From: JAWSVE01 sp050633885
Lineage (GTDB): Bacteria; Pseudomonadota; Gammaproteobacteria; Pseudomonadales; Cellvibrionaceae
Assembly: GCA_050633885.1 (NCBI GenBank)
Contig: JBOEHK010000002.1
Coordinates: 620,001-684,000, forward strand
Length of the DNA: 64,000 nt
Reading direction: 5' to 3'
Part shown: positions 17,009 through 25,333 of the stretch, piece after piece
How positions within the stretch are numbered: position 1 is the first letter of the stretch
Layout of the letters: each line of letters begins with the position of its first letter
Notes under the pieces: generated by a model
The model's database searches: none
What the model was told of the DNA's origin: nothing
The model's input: the letters and a program-made list of their open reading frames with translations, nothing else
Program-made: the position numbers and the translations under genes

Positions 17009-17395
17009 GGGCTTGGCCTCTTTCTTTGTACATTAAAACAAGAAATGATCTCATATCAATTTTGAGTCAATAATCCATTATCCGAAGACAAGTTTAGAAT
17101 ATAGACAACATTTGCAAAATAGTGAGAGTCTTTTGTTCCTACCTTTAGAGAATAAAAGCTAGCTAGATGCTTAATCTTGCTGGCTCGAGCACTAAATTTT
17201 GAACGGTGCAACCTACCAGAACTTTGCTCCTATCGCCAGTATTTTTTCGCTTGAGATTATCATTTCGTGACAGTGTAAAATAAAACGAATCGTATAGTTA
17301 CTATCGTCACTTTTTAGTAGAGATAGTAACTTGATTGCCATGCAAGGCTTAGCGCTTGAATATTAAATTAACGACGCCCCACAAAGACGCAAATA
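17009..17395. other. 387-bp divergent intergenic region dksA / sfsA
   Basis: No ORF or RNA gene is recognised. The region must carry divergent promoters for dksA and sfsA. The one clear element is a perfect 9-bp inverted repeat near sfsA, listed separately. The rest shows no strong hairpin. Confidence 0.5.
17297..17330. promoter_or_regulatory. Perfect 9-bp inverted repeat upstream of sfsA
   Basis: GTTACTATC (17297-17305) and GATAGTAAC (17322-17330) are exact reverse complements separated by 16 bp, ending 65 bp before the sfsA start. The spacing suits a dimeric regulator operator. The ligand is unknown. Confidence 0.4.
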
Positions 17396-18112
17396 ATGAA
17401 AATAACTCCACCATTACAAAAGGCAACATTCCTACGGCGTTACAAACGCTTTTTAGCTGATGTGGTTTTAGATGACGGTAGTGAAATGACAGTTCATTGC
17501 CCTAATACAGGGTCTATGAAAAATTGTTTGGTAGCCAACAGCCCATGTTGGATATCTGATTCAAATAACCCTAAGCGTAAATATCGCTATAGCTGGGAAA
17601 TTGCGACAACACCCGGAAGAAAAAAAGCTGGGATCAACACCACCCGATCCAATGCTTTAGTTGTTGAGGCGATCAACAATGGTATTGTTAAGGAGCTTCA
17701 AGGTTACGAGAAATTACAAACCGAGGTTGCTTATGGCAAAGAAAAAAGCCGTATTGATATTTTATTATCTGAAAATAAGTCCACCAAAAATCAACTGTGT
17801 TTTGTTGAAGTCAAAAACGTCACCTTAGCTGAGAAAAACGGGCTTGGTTTATTTCCTGATGCTGTCAGTGAACGTGGGCTGAAGCATTTGCGGGAATTGA
17901 TGCACTGTGTAGAGAAGGGAGATCGGGCGGTATTGTTTTATTGTGTGCAACATTCGGGTATTGATCGGGTTACTTGCGCAGATGAAATAGACCCTGCTTA
18001 TTCAAACATGTTGAGACAAGCTGTTTCGGCCGGAGTTGAAGTTCTTGCGTATCAAGCCAAGCTTAGTGCAAGAGAAATAGTTTTGTTTAAAAAAATTCCA
18101 TTTGATTGTTGA
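17396..18112 (+). CDS. sfsA: SfsA family DNA/RNA nuclease
   Basis: 238 residues, full length. It begins with the OB-fold segment RRYKRFLADVVLDDG and HCPNTGSMKNCL, then YSWEIATTPGRK, the nuclease-like core SRIDILLSE...CFVEVKNVTLAE (about 118-152; Asp, Glu and Lys of a PD-(D/E)xK site) and FPDAVSERGLKHLRELM. E. coli SfsA was named for stimulating maltose fermentation and has been reported to bind DNA; the biological role is unsettled. In many gammaproteobacteria sfsA lies beside dksA, as here. Confidence 0.95.
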   Translation: MKITPPLQKATFLRRYKRFLADVVLDDGSEMTVHCPNTGSMKNCLVANSPCWISDSNNPKRKYRYSWEIATTPGRKKAGINTTRSNALVVEAINNGIVKELQGYEKLQTEVAYGKEKSRIDILLSENKSTKNQLCFVEVKNVTLAEKNGLGLFPDAVSERGLKHLRELMHCVEKGDRAVLFYCVQHSGIDRVTCADEIDPAYSNMLRQAVSAGVEVLAYQAKLSAREIVLFKKIPFDC

Positions 18113-18168
18113 TTGTTGAAGCGAGTTATTGAAAAAATGCTATTTTTTGTAGAGCGTTATAATGGCTT

Positions 18169-18510
18169 CTAGAGAGCAGCGTTATCAATAATACTCTCAG
18201 CAATTAAAATTTTTCCATTTTCTATTTCAAAAGGAATTTGTTTAAGAGATCGTCCTGTACAAGGGCCTGCAACACATTTCCCTGTTTCGATTTTAAATAA
18301 TGCACCATGACTGGTACACAAAATAAGCATTCCATCATGATCTAAAAACTTATTTTCTTGCCAGTTTAATGGTAAGCCAACATGGGGACACTTGTTAAGG
18401 TATATAAAAGTAGTATGGTTTTTTTTTACGGCAAAAAATTGTTTTCTGTTAATTTCGAAGCCTTTACTTTCTCCATTTTTTAATTCATGGTCGTAGCATA
18501 AAAAATGCAT
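18169..18510 (-). CDS. Rieske [2Fe-2S] ferredoxin-like protein
   Basis: 113 residues. The two Rieske cluster boxes are visible: CPHVGLPLNW (C-x-H, about 44-46) and CTSHGALF (C-x2-H, about 69-72), so it is predicted to carry one [2Fe-2S] cluster with two Cys and two His ligands. No signal peptide or membrane segment is present, so it is cytoplasmic. It starts 10 bp after the cyclic-nucleotide-binding gene and is probably co-transcribed with it. Stand-alone Rieske ferredoxins usually feed oxygenases, but none is nearby. Confidence 0.9.
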   Translation of the reverse strand: MHFLCYDHELKNGESKGFEINRKQFFAVKKNHTTFIYLNKCPHVGLPLNWQENKFLDHDGMLILCTSHGALFKIETGKCVAGPCTGRSLKQIPFEIENGKILIAESIIDNAAL

Positions 18511-18520
18511 GAATGTATTC

Positions 18521-19312
18521 CTAATGCGAATCTTGAGCGAGTGAAACCTGTTTATTTAATTGATTTATTTTATCAGCCATTTCTTCTAATAAGTCTAAGC
18601 AAATTTTAGGGTTATGTGCAATTAATTCGAGAAACTCTTCTTTCTTTACGGTCAGAACTGTGCAATCACTCGATGCAGTTACGGTGGCATTGCGAGGTTG
18701 TTGCGTGAAAACCGACATGGCACCAAAAATTTCTCCTGCATTAATTTCTCCGACTTTTATACCATCGTGTAATGCGTCGGCATTACCCTCTAACAGTGTA
18801 AAAACGCAATCAGGTGAGTCGTCTTGAAGAATGATGTTATCGCCTTTTTCAAAGTAGAGAAAACCTGTGGAAGGTTTAAAATCAAACATTGTTTTTTCTT
18901 TTAGGGCTTCACTAAAAAAACTAGAAAGGCTCAACAAATATAATGTCCAGTTCTTTTGCAATTCTTCAGAGCTATTAATGCTCTTCATCAATGCGTCTCT
19001 TTGAAATGGAATAAGCGCTACAGGGGAGTCGGTTGTATAAGCGCCTTCGGGTAATTTGAGGGATCGTGCGAGGCCAATTAAATCTCCCGCTTCGGCTATG
19101 TGTGTTAGTTTGTTGTCACTAATACAGTTTAAACTGCCAGATTTTATTAAAAACAATCGGGTAGCAGGTTGATTGTTGAGTAAATCAGAGGCGCTATCGA
19201 AACTGATAATGTCTCCATCGGGCTCAAGTTTTTCGGTCATTTTTTTAGAGAGACCTGATAGTCTTTGAGCCGCATCCATAAGTGTTTGATTGTTCTTGTC
19301 AGGAATGTACAT
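18521..19312 (-). CDS. Cyclic nucleotide-binding domain protein without a DNA-binding domain
   Basis: 263 residues. Two cNMP-type beta-barrels can be traced: a degenerate one (about 35-110, LFLIKSGSLNCIS, AEAGDLIGLARSL) and a well-formed one (about 145-240) with YFEKGDNIILQ, VFTLLEGNADALHDG and the phosphate-binding cassette GEIFGAMSVFTQQPRNATV. No helix-turn-helix follows, so this is not a CRP-type regulator; it may be a signal-sensing partner. The paired Rieske gene suggests a link to redox chemistry. Whether it binds cAMP, c-di-GMP or nothing cannot be read. Confidence 0.82.
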   Translation of the reverse strand: MYIPDKNNQTLMDAAQRLSGLSKKMTEKLEPDGDIISFDSASDLLNNQPATRLFLIKSGSLNCISDNKLTHIAEAGDLIGLARSLKLPEGAYTTDSPVALIPFQRDALMKSINSSEELQKNWTLYLLSLSSFFSEALKEKTMFDFKPSTGFLYFEKGDNIILQDDSPDCVFTLLEGNADALHDGIKVGEINAGEIFGAMSVFTQQPRNATVTASSDCTVLTVKKEEFLELIAHNPKICLDLLEEMADKINQLNKQVSLAQDSH

Positions 19313-19735
19313 ATATCAATACTTCTTACTGGAGTGAATAACTGATCAAAAGTGTACCTCAGTTACAGTGTTTGATAAGGCTTTATAGTTAAAGTTAGGC
19401 TTATCGGTATACTGTAAGATTCTACGCGCCCGAATGAGTTGGGGTATGCTTAAAACCGATAATAGGTAATTGAGGGGGGACTTGCGGTTAAGGCCAAGAG
19501 AGTTTCAGACAGTATTAAAATAGACATTCTTAGCGGTTAAAAACAAGAGATTAATAGGCTTATAAACAAGTCAATTAGAATGTGAAAGTAGTGTAGAGAT
19601 AGGTAATGAGAAGTAGCTAGTGAGAAGCAATAGAGCAAGATGAATGCTCATTATCAATGCGGGAAGGTGATAGGTGTTTCAAAGCCGCCCCCAGATCTTG
19701 ATAGGCAAGTAGGGGGAATGCTGAGAAGAATAGAT
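19313..19735. other. 423-bp intergenic region without a recognised gene
   Basis: No coding frame of interest. Near the TfoX-like gene end, a minus-strand hairpin (CCCCC ... GGGGG with an inner CTTG/CAAG stem, about 19687-19715) could terminate the gene ending at 19736, but the T-run after it is poor. Confidence 0.4.
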
Positions 19736-20038
19736 TTATGCGTTAGATTTGTCTTTAGGATTTTCTGATAACTCAACTAAGCGAGCTTTAGCGTTGGGTG
19801 GAAGGTCTTTCCAGTGCACATCAATAAGGGCACCTTCAAGCGCATAAAGCATGACTTTTGAAACATTTATCCCGCGCGCTTTTATGCGTCGATATGCCTC
19901 AACGGAACCAATGTCTTTAAGTTCTGAATAACTACTAACACCAATGGCTCGCAATATGTTGACAGAAGCAACGCCAAGGTTTTTTCGTTGGAGTAAATCA
20001 CTTTCGTTTTCAGCCAAGACTTCGAGTCTCCACAACAA
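19736..20038 (-). CDS. Stand-alone TfoX/Sxy C-terminal domain protein
   Basis: 100 residues. Segments LGVASVNILRAIGVSSYSEL, KDIGSVEAYRRIK and VMLYALEGALIDVHWKDLP match the helical C-terminal domain of TfoX/Sxy, the competence regulator; the N-terminal TfoX domain is absent. Such single-domain proteins are common and have no settled role. The only in-frame starts are TTG codons at 20038 and 20035, because a stop lies three codons upstream, and no good ribosome site is visible, so the true start is uncertain. Confidence 0.75.
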   Translation of the reverse strand: MLWRLEVLAENESDLLQRKNLGVASVNILRAIGVSSYSELKDIGSVEAYRRIKARGINVSKVMLYALEGALIDVHWKDLPPNAKARLVELSENPKDKSNA

Positions 20039-20560
20039 TTGAGGTTATTTTTTATTTTCTTTGCGTCGCTTTGTTTACGTCGCCACAAGCGATAAATTTG
20101 ACTAAAGGATAAGTCCTAAAGGCCTAATCTAAGCGCGAGTACTGCTTTTATAAAAAAGAAACTCAGGTTTTTACTCAGAGGCTGTATATAGCCAGCGGTT
20201 ATAATACCAAGTTAAATCCTAACTGCAATTGGTATTGATAATTTTTTTTAATTTTTTTGTGAAGTTAGAAAGTGGGAGAAATAAGATTAAAAGAATGATT
20301 AAAACTAGAAAAAAATATGATCGGTAGGTTTCATAAATCAATTAGAAAGATGTATAAGTTAGTTTGCTTAATCATCTTCTCGTTAAATACGAAGAAAAAT
20401 AAATTAAAAAGACTTTAACATTGTTCATGTGAGGTTATGCAGAAGTCGTGTGCATTTTTATCTAAAATTTGATGGTTTTTTATAATTTTTATCTAAATAG
20501 TGAATAAAAAGCGTGAGTTAACCTGAATGTATTTGGTTTGTTGCCAATAGAGGGGGTCGT
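20039..20560. other. A+T-rich intergenic region before the M15 peptidase
   Basis: About 520 bp with no recognised gene. It holds an 8-bp inverted repeat, AATACCAA (20203-20210) / TTGGTATT (20229-20236), followed by TGATAA and a run of eight T on the plus strand, which resembles a terminator although no plus-strand gene precedes it. The rest is low-complexity A/T. Confidence 0.4.
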
Positions 20561-20587
20561 ATTCAATACACAAAAAAAGAATTACAG

Positions 20588-21253
20588 GTGATTGGGCTAG
20601 ATGAAGGTCAATTAATTTGTAATAAGGACTCGGAAAACAAACTATTGCACCAAGATGTCTTACCTCAATACTTACTCTTAAAAGAGGATGCTAAAAAAGC
20701 GGGTTTTGAGCTTGCTATTGCGAGTAGCTACAGAGACTTCCATCGCCAATGTCTTATCTGGAATGAAAAAGCCAGTGGTATACGAGCAATAATGAATGAC
20801 AGTGACGAGAAGATGAATACGGATTCCTTGACTGATTGGGAGTTGGTTCAGGCAATCTTGCGTTGGTCAGCTCTTCCCGGAGCATCGCGCCATCATTGGG
20901 GAACCGATATTGATGTGTTTGATAAATCTCAAATAAAAGATGGCTACGAATTGCAACTTTCTCATACAGAAACCAGTGAAACAGGAATTTTTTCTGAGTT
21001 TCACCTGTGGTTGAGTGAGAGAATAAACTGTGATCTAGCGCATGGTTTTTATCGTCCATATGATAAAGATTATGGTGGTATTGGTTGTGAGCCTTGGCAT
21101 TTAAGTTATAGGCCCAAAGCGGATGAATTTTCCAAACTGCTATCATTGGATTTGGTGCGTTCTGTCGTAACAAGTTCTCAGATAAATTTAAGTAAAACCG
21201 TTTTGGAAAATATCGAAGACATCTACAGAAGATATATTTGTTTGCATTGCTAA
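20588..21253 (+). CDS. M15-family D-alanyl-D-alanine carboxypeptidase (VanY-like)
   Basis: 221 residues from the GTG at 20588. The zinc/catalytic motifs of the LAS superfamily are present: SRHHWGTDIDVFD (SxHxxGxxxD, about 98-110) and EPWHLSY (about 162), with ASSYRDFHRQ before them. These enzymes trim D-Ala from peptidoglycan stem peptides or peptides. There is no signal peptide, so it may act in the cytoplasm or need another export route. The start is uncertain: the frame stays open upstream to 20522, and an AUU at 20561 follows AGGGGG by 4 nt and would add 9 residues (IQYTKKELQ). Confidence 0.88.
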   Translation: MIGLDEGQLICNKDSENKLLHQDVLPQYLLLKEDAKKAGFELAIASSYRDFHRQCLIWNEKASGIRAIMNDSDEKMNTDSLTDWELVQAILRWSALPGASRHHWGTDIDVFDKSQIKDGYELQLSHTETSETGIFSEFHLWLSERINCDLAHGFYRPYDKDYGGIGCEPWHLSYRPKADEFSKLLSLDLVRSVVTSSQINLSKTVLENIEDIYRRYICLHC

Positions 21254-21380
21254 CAATGTAAAGCGTTGGTCTTAAAGCTCGTAGGGTATTCGAAAAATAA
21301 ATTGTTGTATAAGGCTAAAGTTTCGGCACCCTCGAATATTTCAATTTAGCCCTTTAATTTTTTAACGAAATAAAAAAAAT

Positions 21381-22064
21381 ATGTTTTCTGTAAAAAATCT
21401 ACCCCTGATAATTTTTGATTGTGATGGCGTTTTAGTTGATAGTGAAGCAATTGCAAATCAAGTTCTAGTTAAACACATACAGCAACTAGGTATGAACACT
21501 TCCGAAGATAAAGCTCAGTTCTTATATAGGGGTTTATCTATGGCGACGATACTCAAAAAAATAAAGAAAGATTTTGACGGGCCTCTCCCTGAAAATTTTT
21601 TAGAAGATATTCAGCGAGAAACTTTTTCTTGTTTCCGAAAAAATTTAACAGCGATCAAAGATGTAGAAAAAAATATCATTGAGTTGTTAAAAAAAGGGTT
21701 TAAAATTTGTGTAGCCTCAAGTGGTAGCTACGAAAAAATACATCTAACGTTATCTATTACGGGTCTTTATTCTTATTTTGCGCCTGACATATTCAGCGCT
21801 TCAGAGGTTAGAAATGGAAAACCGTCTCCAGATTTGTTTCTGTTTGCAGCCGAGAAAATGGGTTTTTCTGCAAATCAGTGTATTGTCATTGAGGACTCTA
21901 TTCCCGGAATACAGGCAGCCAACCGAGCAGGAATGAAAGCCCTTGCTTATTGTGCTCAAGAATCCCAAGGCGTACCTTCCCAATTCTTAGAGTCAAATGC
22001 TGTTATTTTCCAGCATATGAACGCTCTTCCCACGCTAATTAGCAAAGCCATCAATACTGATTAA
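21381..22064 (+). CDS. HAD-superfamily phosphatase (beta-phosphoglucomutase-like)
   Basis: 227 residues. HAD motifs: I, FDCDGVLVDSE (about 12-22, nucleophile Asp and acid Asp); II, VASSGSYEKI (about 113); III, the lysine in RNGKPSPDLFL (about 152); IV, VIEDSIPGIQAA (about 171). A helical cap at about 20-85 is typical of subfamily I, such as YieH or phosphoglycolate/sugar-phosphate phosphatases. The substrate is undetermined. It lies alone between the M15 peptidase and the marR operon. Confidence 0.92.
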   Translation: MFSVKNLPLIIFDCDGVLVDSEAIANQVLVKHIQQLGMNTSEDKAQFLYRGLSMATILKKIKKDFDGPLPENFLEDIQRETFSCFRKNLTAIKDVEKNIIELLKKGFKICVASSGSYEKIHLTLSITGLYSYFAPDIFSASEVRNGKPSPDLFLFAAEKMGFSANQCIVIEDSIPGIQAANRAGMKALAYCAQESQGVPSQFLESNAVIFQHMNALPTLISKAINTD

Positions 22065-22118
22065 GAAATGTTATCTCTGCTGACAGGGTGCTAGACGAGG
22101 TGTAGACTTTTTTAATCA

Positions 22119-22142
22119 TAAGCTTTCCTTATTATAAGCTTA
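22119..22142. promoter_or_regulatory. Candidate MarR operator upstream of marR-emrAB
   Basis: TAAGCTT (22119-22125) and AAGCTTA (22136-22142) are exact inverted repeats with a 10-bp spacer; the same bases also give an ATAAGCTT direct repeat 16 bp apart. The site lies 71 bp before the marR ATG. MarR proteins bind such palindromes and repress their own operon; this assignment is by position. Confidence 0.4.
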
Positions 22143-22213
22143 GGTTTTGTTGCTCTATAAGTGTTATGTATAAGTGATTTGGCTCGGTTGTTTCCTTGTG
22201 AGGTGTAAAGAAA

Positions 22214-22651
22214 ATGGTCATTTTTGATGAATCCAGTGTGGGATTTTTAATTACTGATGTATCAAGATTATTGAGACGGGCATTCCAAAGAAGAATGGCT
22301 GATGGAGAGCTGACATTGGCTCAATCCAGAGCATTGGTCTATATCGCGAGGCATCCCGGCATCAGGCAAGTTGAGTTAGCTGATCTCCTAGAGGTTCAGC
22401 CAATCACTCTAGCTCGTTTGGTTGATCAGTTGGAGCTACTGGAATTGGTTGAGCGTCGAGCTGATCCCCGCGATCGCCGAGCCTATCAGTTATTTATTTT
22501 AGAGAAAGCTAAAAATTATCTTGATCACATTGAAAAAGTGATCTGTGAGATGAGAGAAGAAGCTTTTAAAGGGATGAGTGAAGAAGAAAAAAATGTCATG
22601 TGTCGAGCGTTAGAAAAAGCGCGGAATAATTTGTCGAGTAAAGGCCGATAG
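22214..22651 (+). CDS. MarR-family transcriptional regulator
   Basis: 145 residues with the winged helix at about 30-100: LTLAQSRALVYIARHPGIRQ, then ELADLLEVQPITLARLVDQLE (recognition helix) and the wing motif ERRADPRDRRAYQLF (DxRxxR). Helices at each end would form the dimer interface. It is followed by emrA-like and emrB-like genes at 3 and 25 bp, so it probably represses this efflux operon and is relieved by a small drug-like ligand, as in other MarR/EmrR pairs. Confidence 0.94.
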   Translation: MVIFDESSVGFLITDVSRLLRRAFQRRMADGELTLAQSRALVYIARHPGIRQVELADLLEVQPITLARLVDQLELLELVERRADPRDRRAYQLFILEKAKNYLDHIEKVICEMREEAFKGMSEEEKNVMCRALEKARNNLSSKGR

Positions 22652-22654
22652 ATA

Positions 22655-23698
22655 ATGACGGATTCAAAAAACTTTGGGAAAGCTCGTTTTGTTTTGTTGG
22701 TTATTATACCGATCTTTCTTTTGTTTGTTTCACTTATTGTTTATTTGCAAAGTGGTCGTTATGTTGAGACGGATAATGCCTATATTCAATCAGACATTGT
22801 ACCTATAAGTTCTGAGGTGTCTGGAATTGTTGAAAAGGTTCATGTTGTTGAGAATCAATGGGTTGAAAAAGGTCAAGTTTTATTTGAATTAGAGCCGGAG
22901 CCATTCCTACTCGAGATAGAAAAATCAGAAGCAAAACTACAAGAAGCTAAAGCTGATCTGAGCGCTTTAAAAGTTAGTTATGCGGAAAAAAAAGCCAGCA
23001 TTGATTTGGCAAGATCAAATGCCATTTTTGCAAAAAAAGAACTGGAGCGCCAACAAGATTTAAAAGGAAAAAATTTTGTGTCGGCTTCAACGTTTGATGA
23101 TTTAGAGCATGCGGTCGATATCTCTGAGCAACAATTAAAAATTTTAATGCTGGATTTAAAAAAAATTGAGGCGAGTTTGGGCGGTGATGCCACATTATCT
23201 GTCACCGCTCATCCACGGTATATTGGTGCGGTAGCGACTGTTCGAAGTGCTGAGCTAAACTTAAAAAAAACTAAAATTCTTTCACCAAGTACTGGCTACG
23301 TTAGCCAACTAGTAAAGCAAGGTTCCTACGCTAAAGCAGGAAATATGTTATCAGCGCTGGTGGAGAATGAGTCTATTTGGGTTGATGCTAATTATCCTGA
23401 AACCGATTTGACCTATGTGCGAGAAGGTCAGTCAGTTGCTGTACACATTGACACCTATCCTGAACATACGTGGGAGGGGAGAGTAGAAAGTATAAGCCCT
23501 GCTACCGGAGCCGAGTTTGCTATTTTGCCACCGCAAAATGCGACGGGTAACTGGGTTAAAATTGCGCAAAGAATACCGGTAAGAATTTCATTAAATACCT
23601 CTTCTAATGATATGCCTCTGCGAACAGGAATGAGTGCCGTTGTAGAAATAGATACAAAACATAAAAAAAATATTTTTAAGTTTTTAGCGAAAAAATAA
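22655..23698 (+). CDS. emrA: HlyD/EmrA-family periplasmic adaptor
   Basis: 347 residues. One N-terminal membrane helix (about 9-30, ARFVLLVIIPIFLLFVSLIV) is followed by VETDNAYIQSDIVPISSEVSG, the lipoyl/barrel-sandwich halves flanking a coiled-coil hairpin (about 85-160), and the C-terminal beta-barrel with GQSVAVHIDTYP. The adaptor bridges the inner-membrane MFS pump and an outer-membrane TolC-type channel, which is not encoded here. It is coupled to marR (3 bp apart) and followed by emrB (25 bp). Confidence 0.92.
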   Translation: MTDSKNFGKARFVLLVIIPIFLLFVSLIVYLQSGRYVETDNAYIQSDIVPISSEVSGIVEKVHVVENQWVEKGQVLFELEPEPFLLEIEKSEAKLQEAKADLSALKVSYAEKKASIDLARSNAIFAKKELERQQDLKGKNFVSASTFDDLEHAVDISEQQLKILMLDLKKIEASLGGDATLSVTAHPRYIGAVATVRSAELNLKKTKILSPSTGYVSQLVKQGSYAKAGNMLSALVENESIWVDANYPETDLTYVREGQSVAVHIDTYPEHTWEGRVESISPATGAEFAILPPQNATGNWVKIAQRIPVRISLNTSSNDMPLRTGMSAVVEIDTKHKKNIFKFLAKK

Positions 23699-23723
23699 TG
23701 ATGCGAGCTTTCGGGTATATTAA

Positions 23724-25259
23724 ATGTCGTCTGAAGCAGAGTTTGATAAAAATGTTGTACACGATAAAAAGAAACGCGCATTAATTACAGCGGCGGTTAT
23801 GCTTGCAACCATTATGCAGGCTATTGATACTACGATTGCTAACGTCGCACTACCGCACATGCAAGGAAGCATGGGAGTGTTTCAAGATCAGATCTCGTGG
23901 GTATTAACTTCCTATATTTTAGCCGCAGCTATCTTCATACCCCTTACGGGATATTTAGTTTCTCGTCTTGGTCGAAAACGTTTATTTCTAATGAGTGTTG
24001 CTGGTTTTACAGTGACCTCAATGATGTGCGGCGCGGCACAAGATATTTATCAGATCGTTATTTTTCGCTTTCTCCAAGGCGTGTTTGGCGCGCCTCTGGT
24101 TCCTCTTTCTCAGGCAATTATGCTAGATAGTTATCCTCGCAAACAACATGGCTCTGCCATGGCAATGTGGGGTATGGGTGTGATGTTAGGACCTATTATC
24201 GGTCCTACTCTGGGTGGGTGGTTGACAGAGTATTACAGTTGGCGGGCGGTATTTTATATAAACTTACCGCTAGGTGTGGTGACTTGGTTTGGATTGGCAG
24301 CGTTTTTAAAAGAGACGCCAGTCGACCTAAGGCGTCGTTTTGATTTAATGGGTTTTGCATTTTTAAGTATTAGCATTGCCGGATTACAGATGATGCTAGA
24401 TCGTGGTGAATCTCTAGATTGGTTTTCTAGTGTTGAGATAATCATCGAGGCGTTCACTGCGGTTATATTTTTGTACTTTTTTATCGTTCATATTTTTACA
24501 ATTAAAGATCCTTTTATTGATCCGAAAATTTTTAAGGATAGAAATTTTTCCGCAGGCATGCTGTTTATGTTCCTGATTGGAATTGTTTTGTTAGCTGTGT
24601 TGGCATTGCTTCCGCCATTTATGCAAGGTTTAATGGGGTATCCAATAATTGATATTGGCAACCTCTTAGCGCCGAGAGGTGCAGGTACCATGTTAAGCAT
24701 GATGATCGTCGGTAGGCTCGTCGAAAAAACTGATCCTCGAGGTTTTGTTTTTGTGGGTTTGCTTTTAATTGCTTATTCGTTACGTGAAATGTCATTTTTT
24801 ACAAATGAAGTGAGCGGAAAAGTGATTGTCCTCTCGGGGTTTATACAAGGTGTGGGTTTGGGTTGTATTTTTGTGCCATTATCAACATTAACTTTTGCAA
24901 CCCTTGGGCCTGCAATGAGAATGGAAGCAACTCCTTTATATAATTTGATTCGAAATCTAGGTAGTAGCCTAGGCGTTTCAATTGTAATCACAATGCTGTC
25001 GCAAAATTCTCAAGTGAATCACGAAGGGTTGTCTAGCTTTATTGAACCGAATAATTTAGGAATAAGATTGCTAGAAGAAAAAGGTTCGATTGATTTAGGC
25101 AGTGAAGCAGGGCTTGCGTTAATGAATGAATTAGTGACACAGCAAGCGGTATTAATTGCCTACTTACAAGATTTTCGTTTTATGATGTGGTTGACGTTAT
25201 GTTCGATTCCATTATTATTTTTATTGAAGGTTCCTGATCGAGAGAAGGTTTTAAGCTAG
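23724..25259 (+). CDS. emrB: DHA2-family MFS multidrug transporter (EmrB-like)
   Basis: 511 residues with about 14 membrane helices, normal for DHA2. Signatures include MQAIDTTIANVALPHMQGSM (helix 1/motif D1), YLVSRLGRKRLFL (motif A), the RFLQGVFGAPLVPLSQAIML stretch and motif C in GMGVMLGPIIGPTLGGWL. It exports hydrophobic compounds by proton antiport, with the preceding EmrA-like adaptor. Substrate range cannot be read. It ends the marR-emrA-emrB unit; cysE starts 74 bp later. Confidence 0.93.
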   Translation: MSSEAEFDKNVVHDKKKRALITAAVMLATIMQAIDTTIANVALPHMQGSMGVFQDQISWVLTSYILAAAIFIPLTGYLVSRLGRKRLFLMSVAGFTVTSMMCGAAQDIYQIVIFRFLQGVFGAPLVPLSQAIMLDSYPRKQHGSAMAMWGMGVMLGPIIGPTLGGWLTEYYSWRAVFYINLPLGVVTWFGLAAFLKETPVDLRRRFDLMGFAFLSISIAGLQMMLDRGESLDWFSSVEIIIEAFTAVIFLYFFIVHIFTIKDPFIDPKIFKDRNFSAGMLFMFLIGIVLLAVLALLPPFMQGLMGYPIIDIGNLLAPRGAGTMLSMMIVGRLVEKTDPRGFVFVGLLLIAYSLREMSFFTNEVSGKVIVLSGFIQGVGLGCIFVPLSTLTFATLGPAMRMEATPLYNLIRNLGSSLGVSIVITMLSQNSQVNHEGLSSFIEPNNLGIRLLEEKGSIDLGSEAGLALMNELVTQQAVLIAYLQDFRFMMWLTLCSIPLLFLLKVPDREKVLS

Positions 25260-25333
25260 CGTCTTACATTCACTGGGTGTTCTTTGAGTGCTACTTGAAT
25301 ATTATTTAAAGGCGAGTAGTTTAAAGTTGAGTA

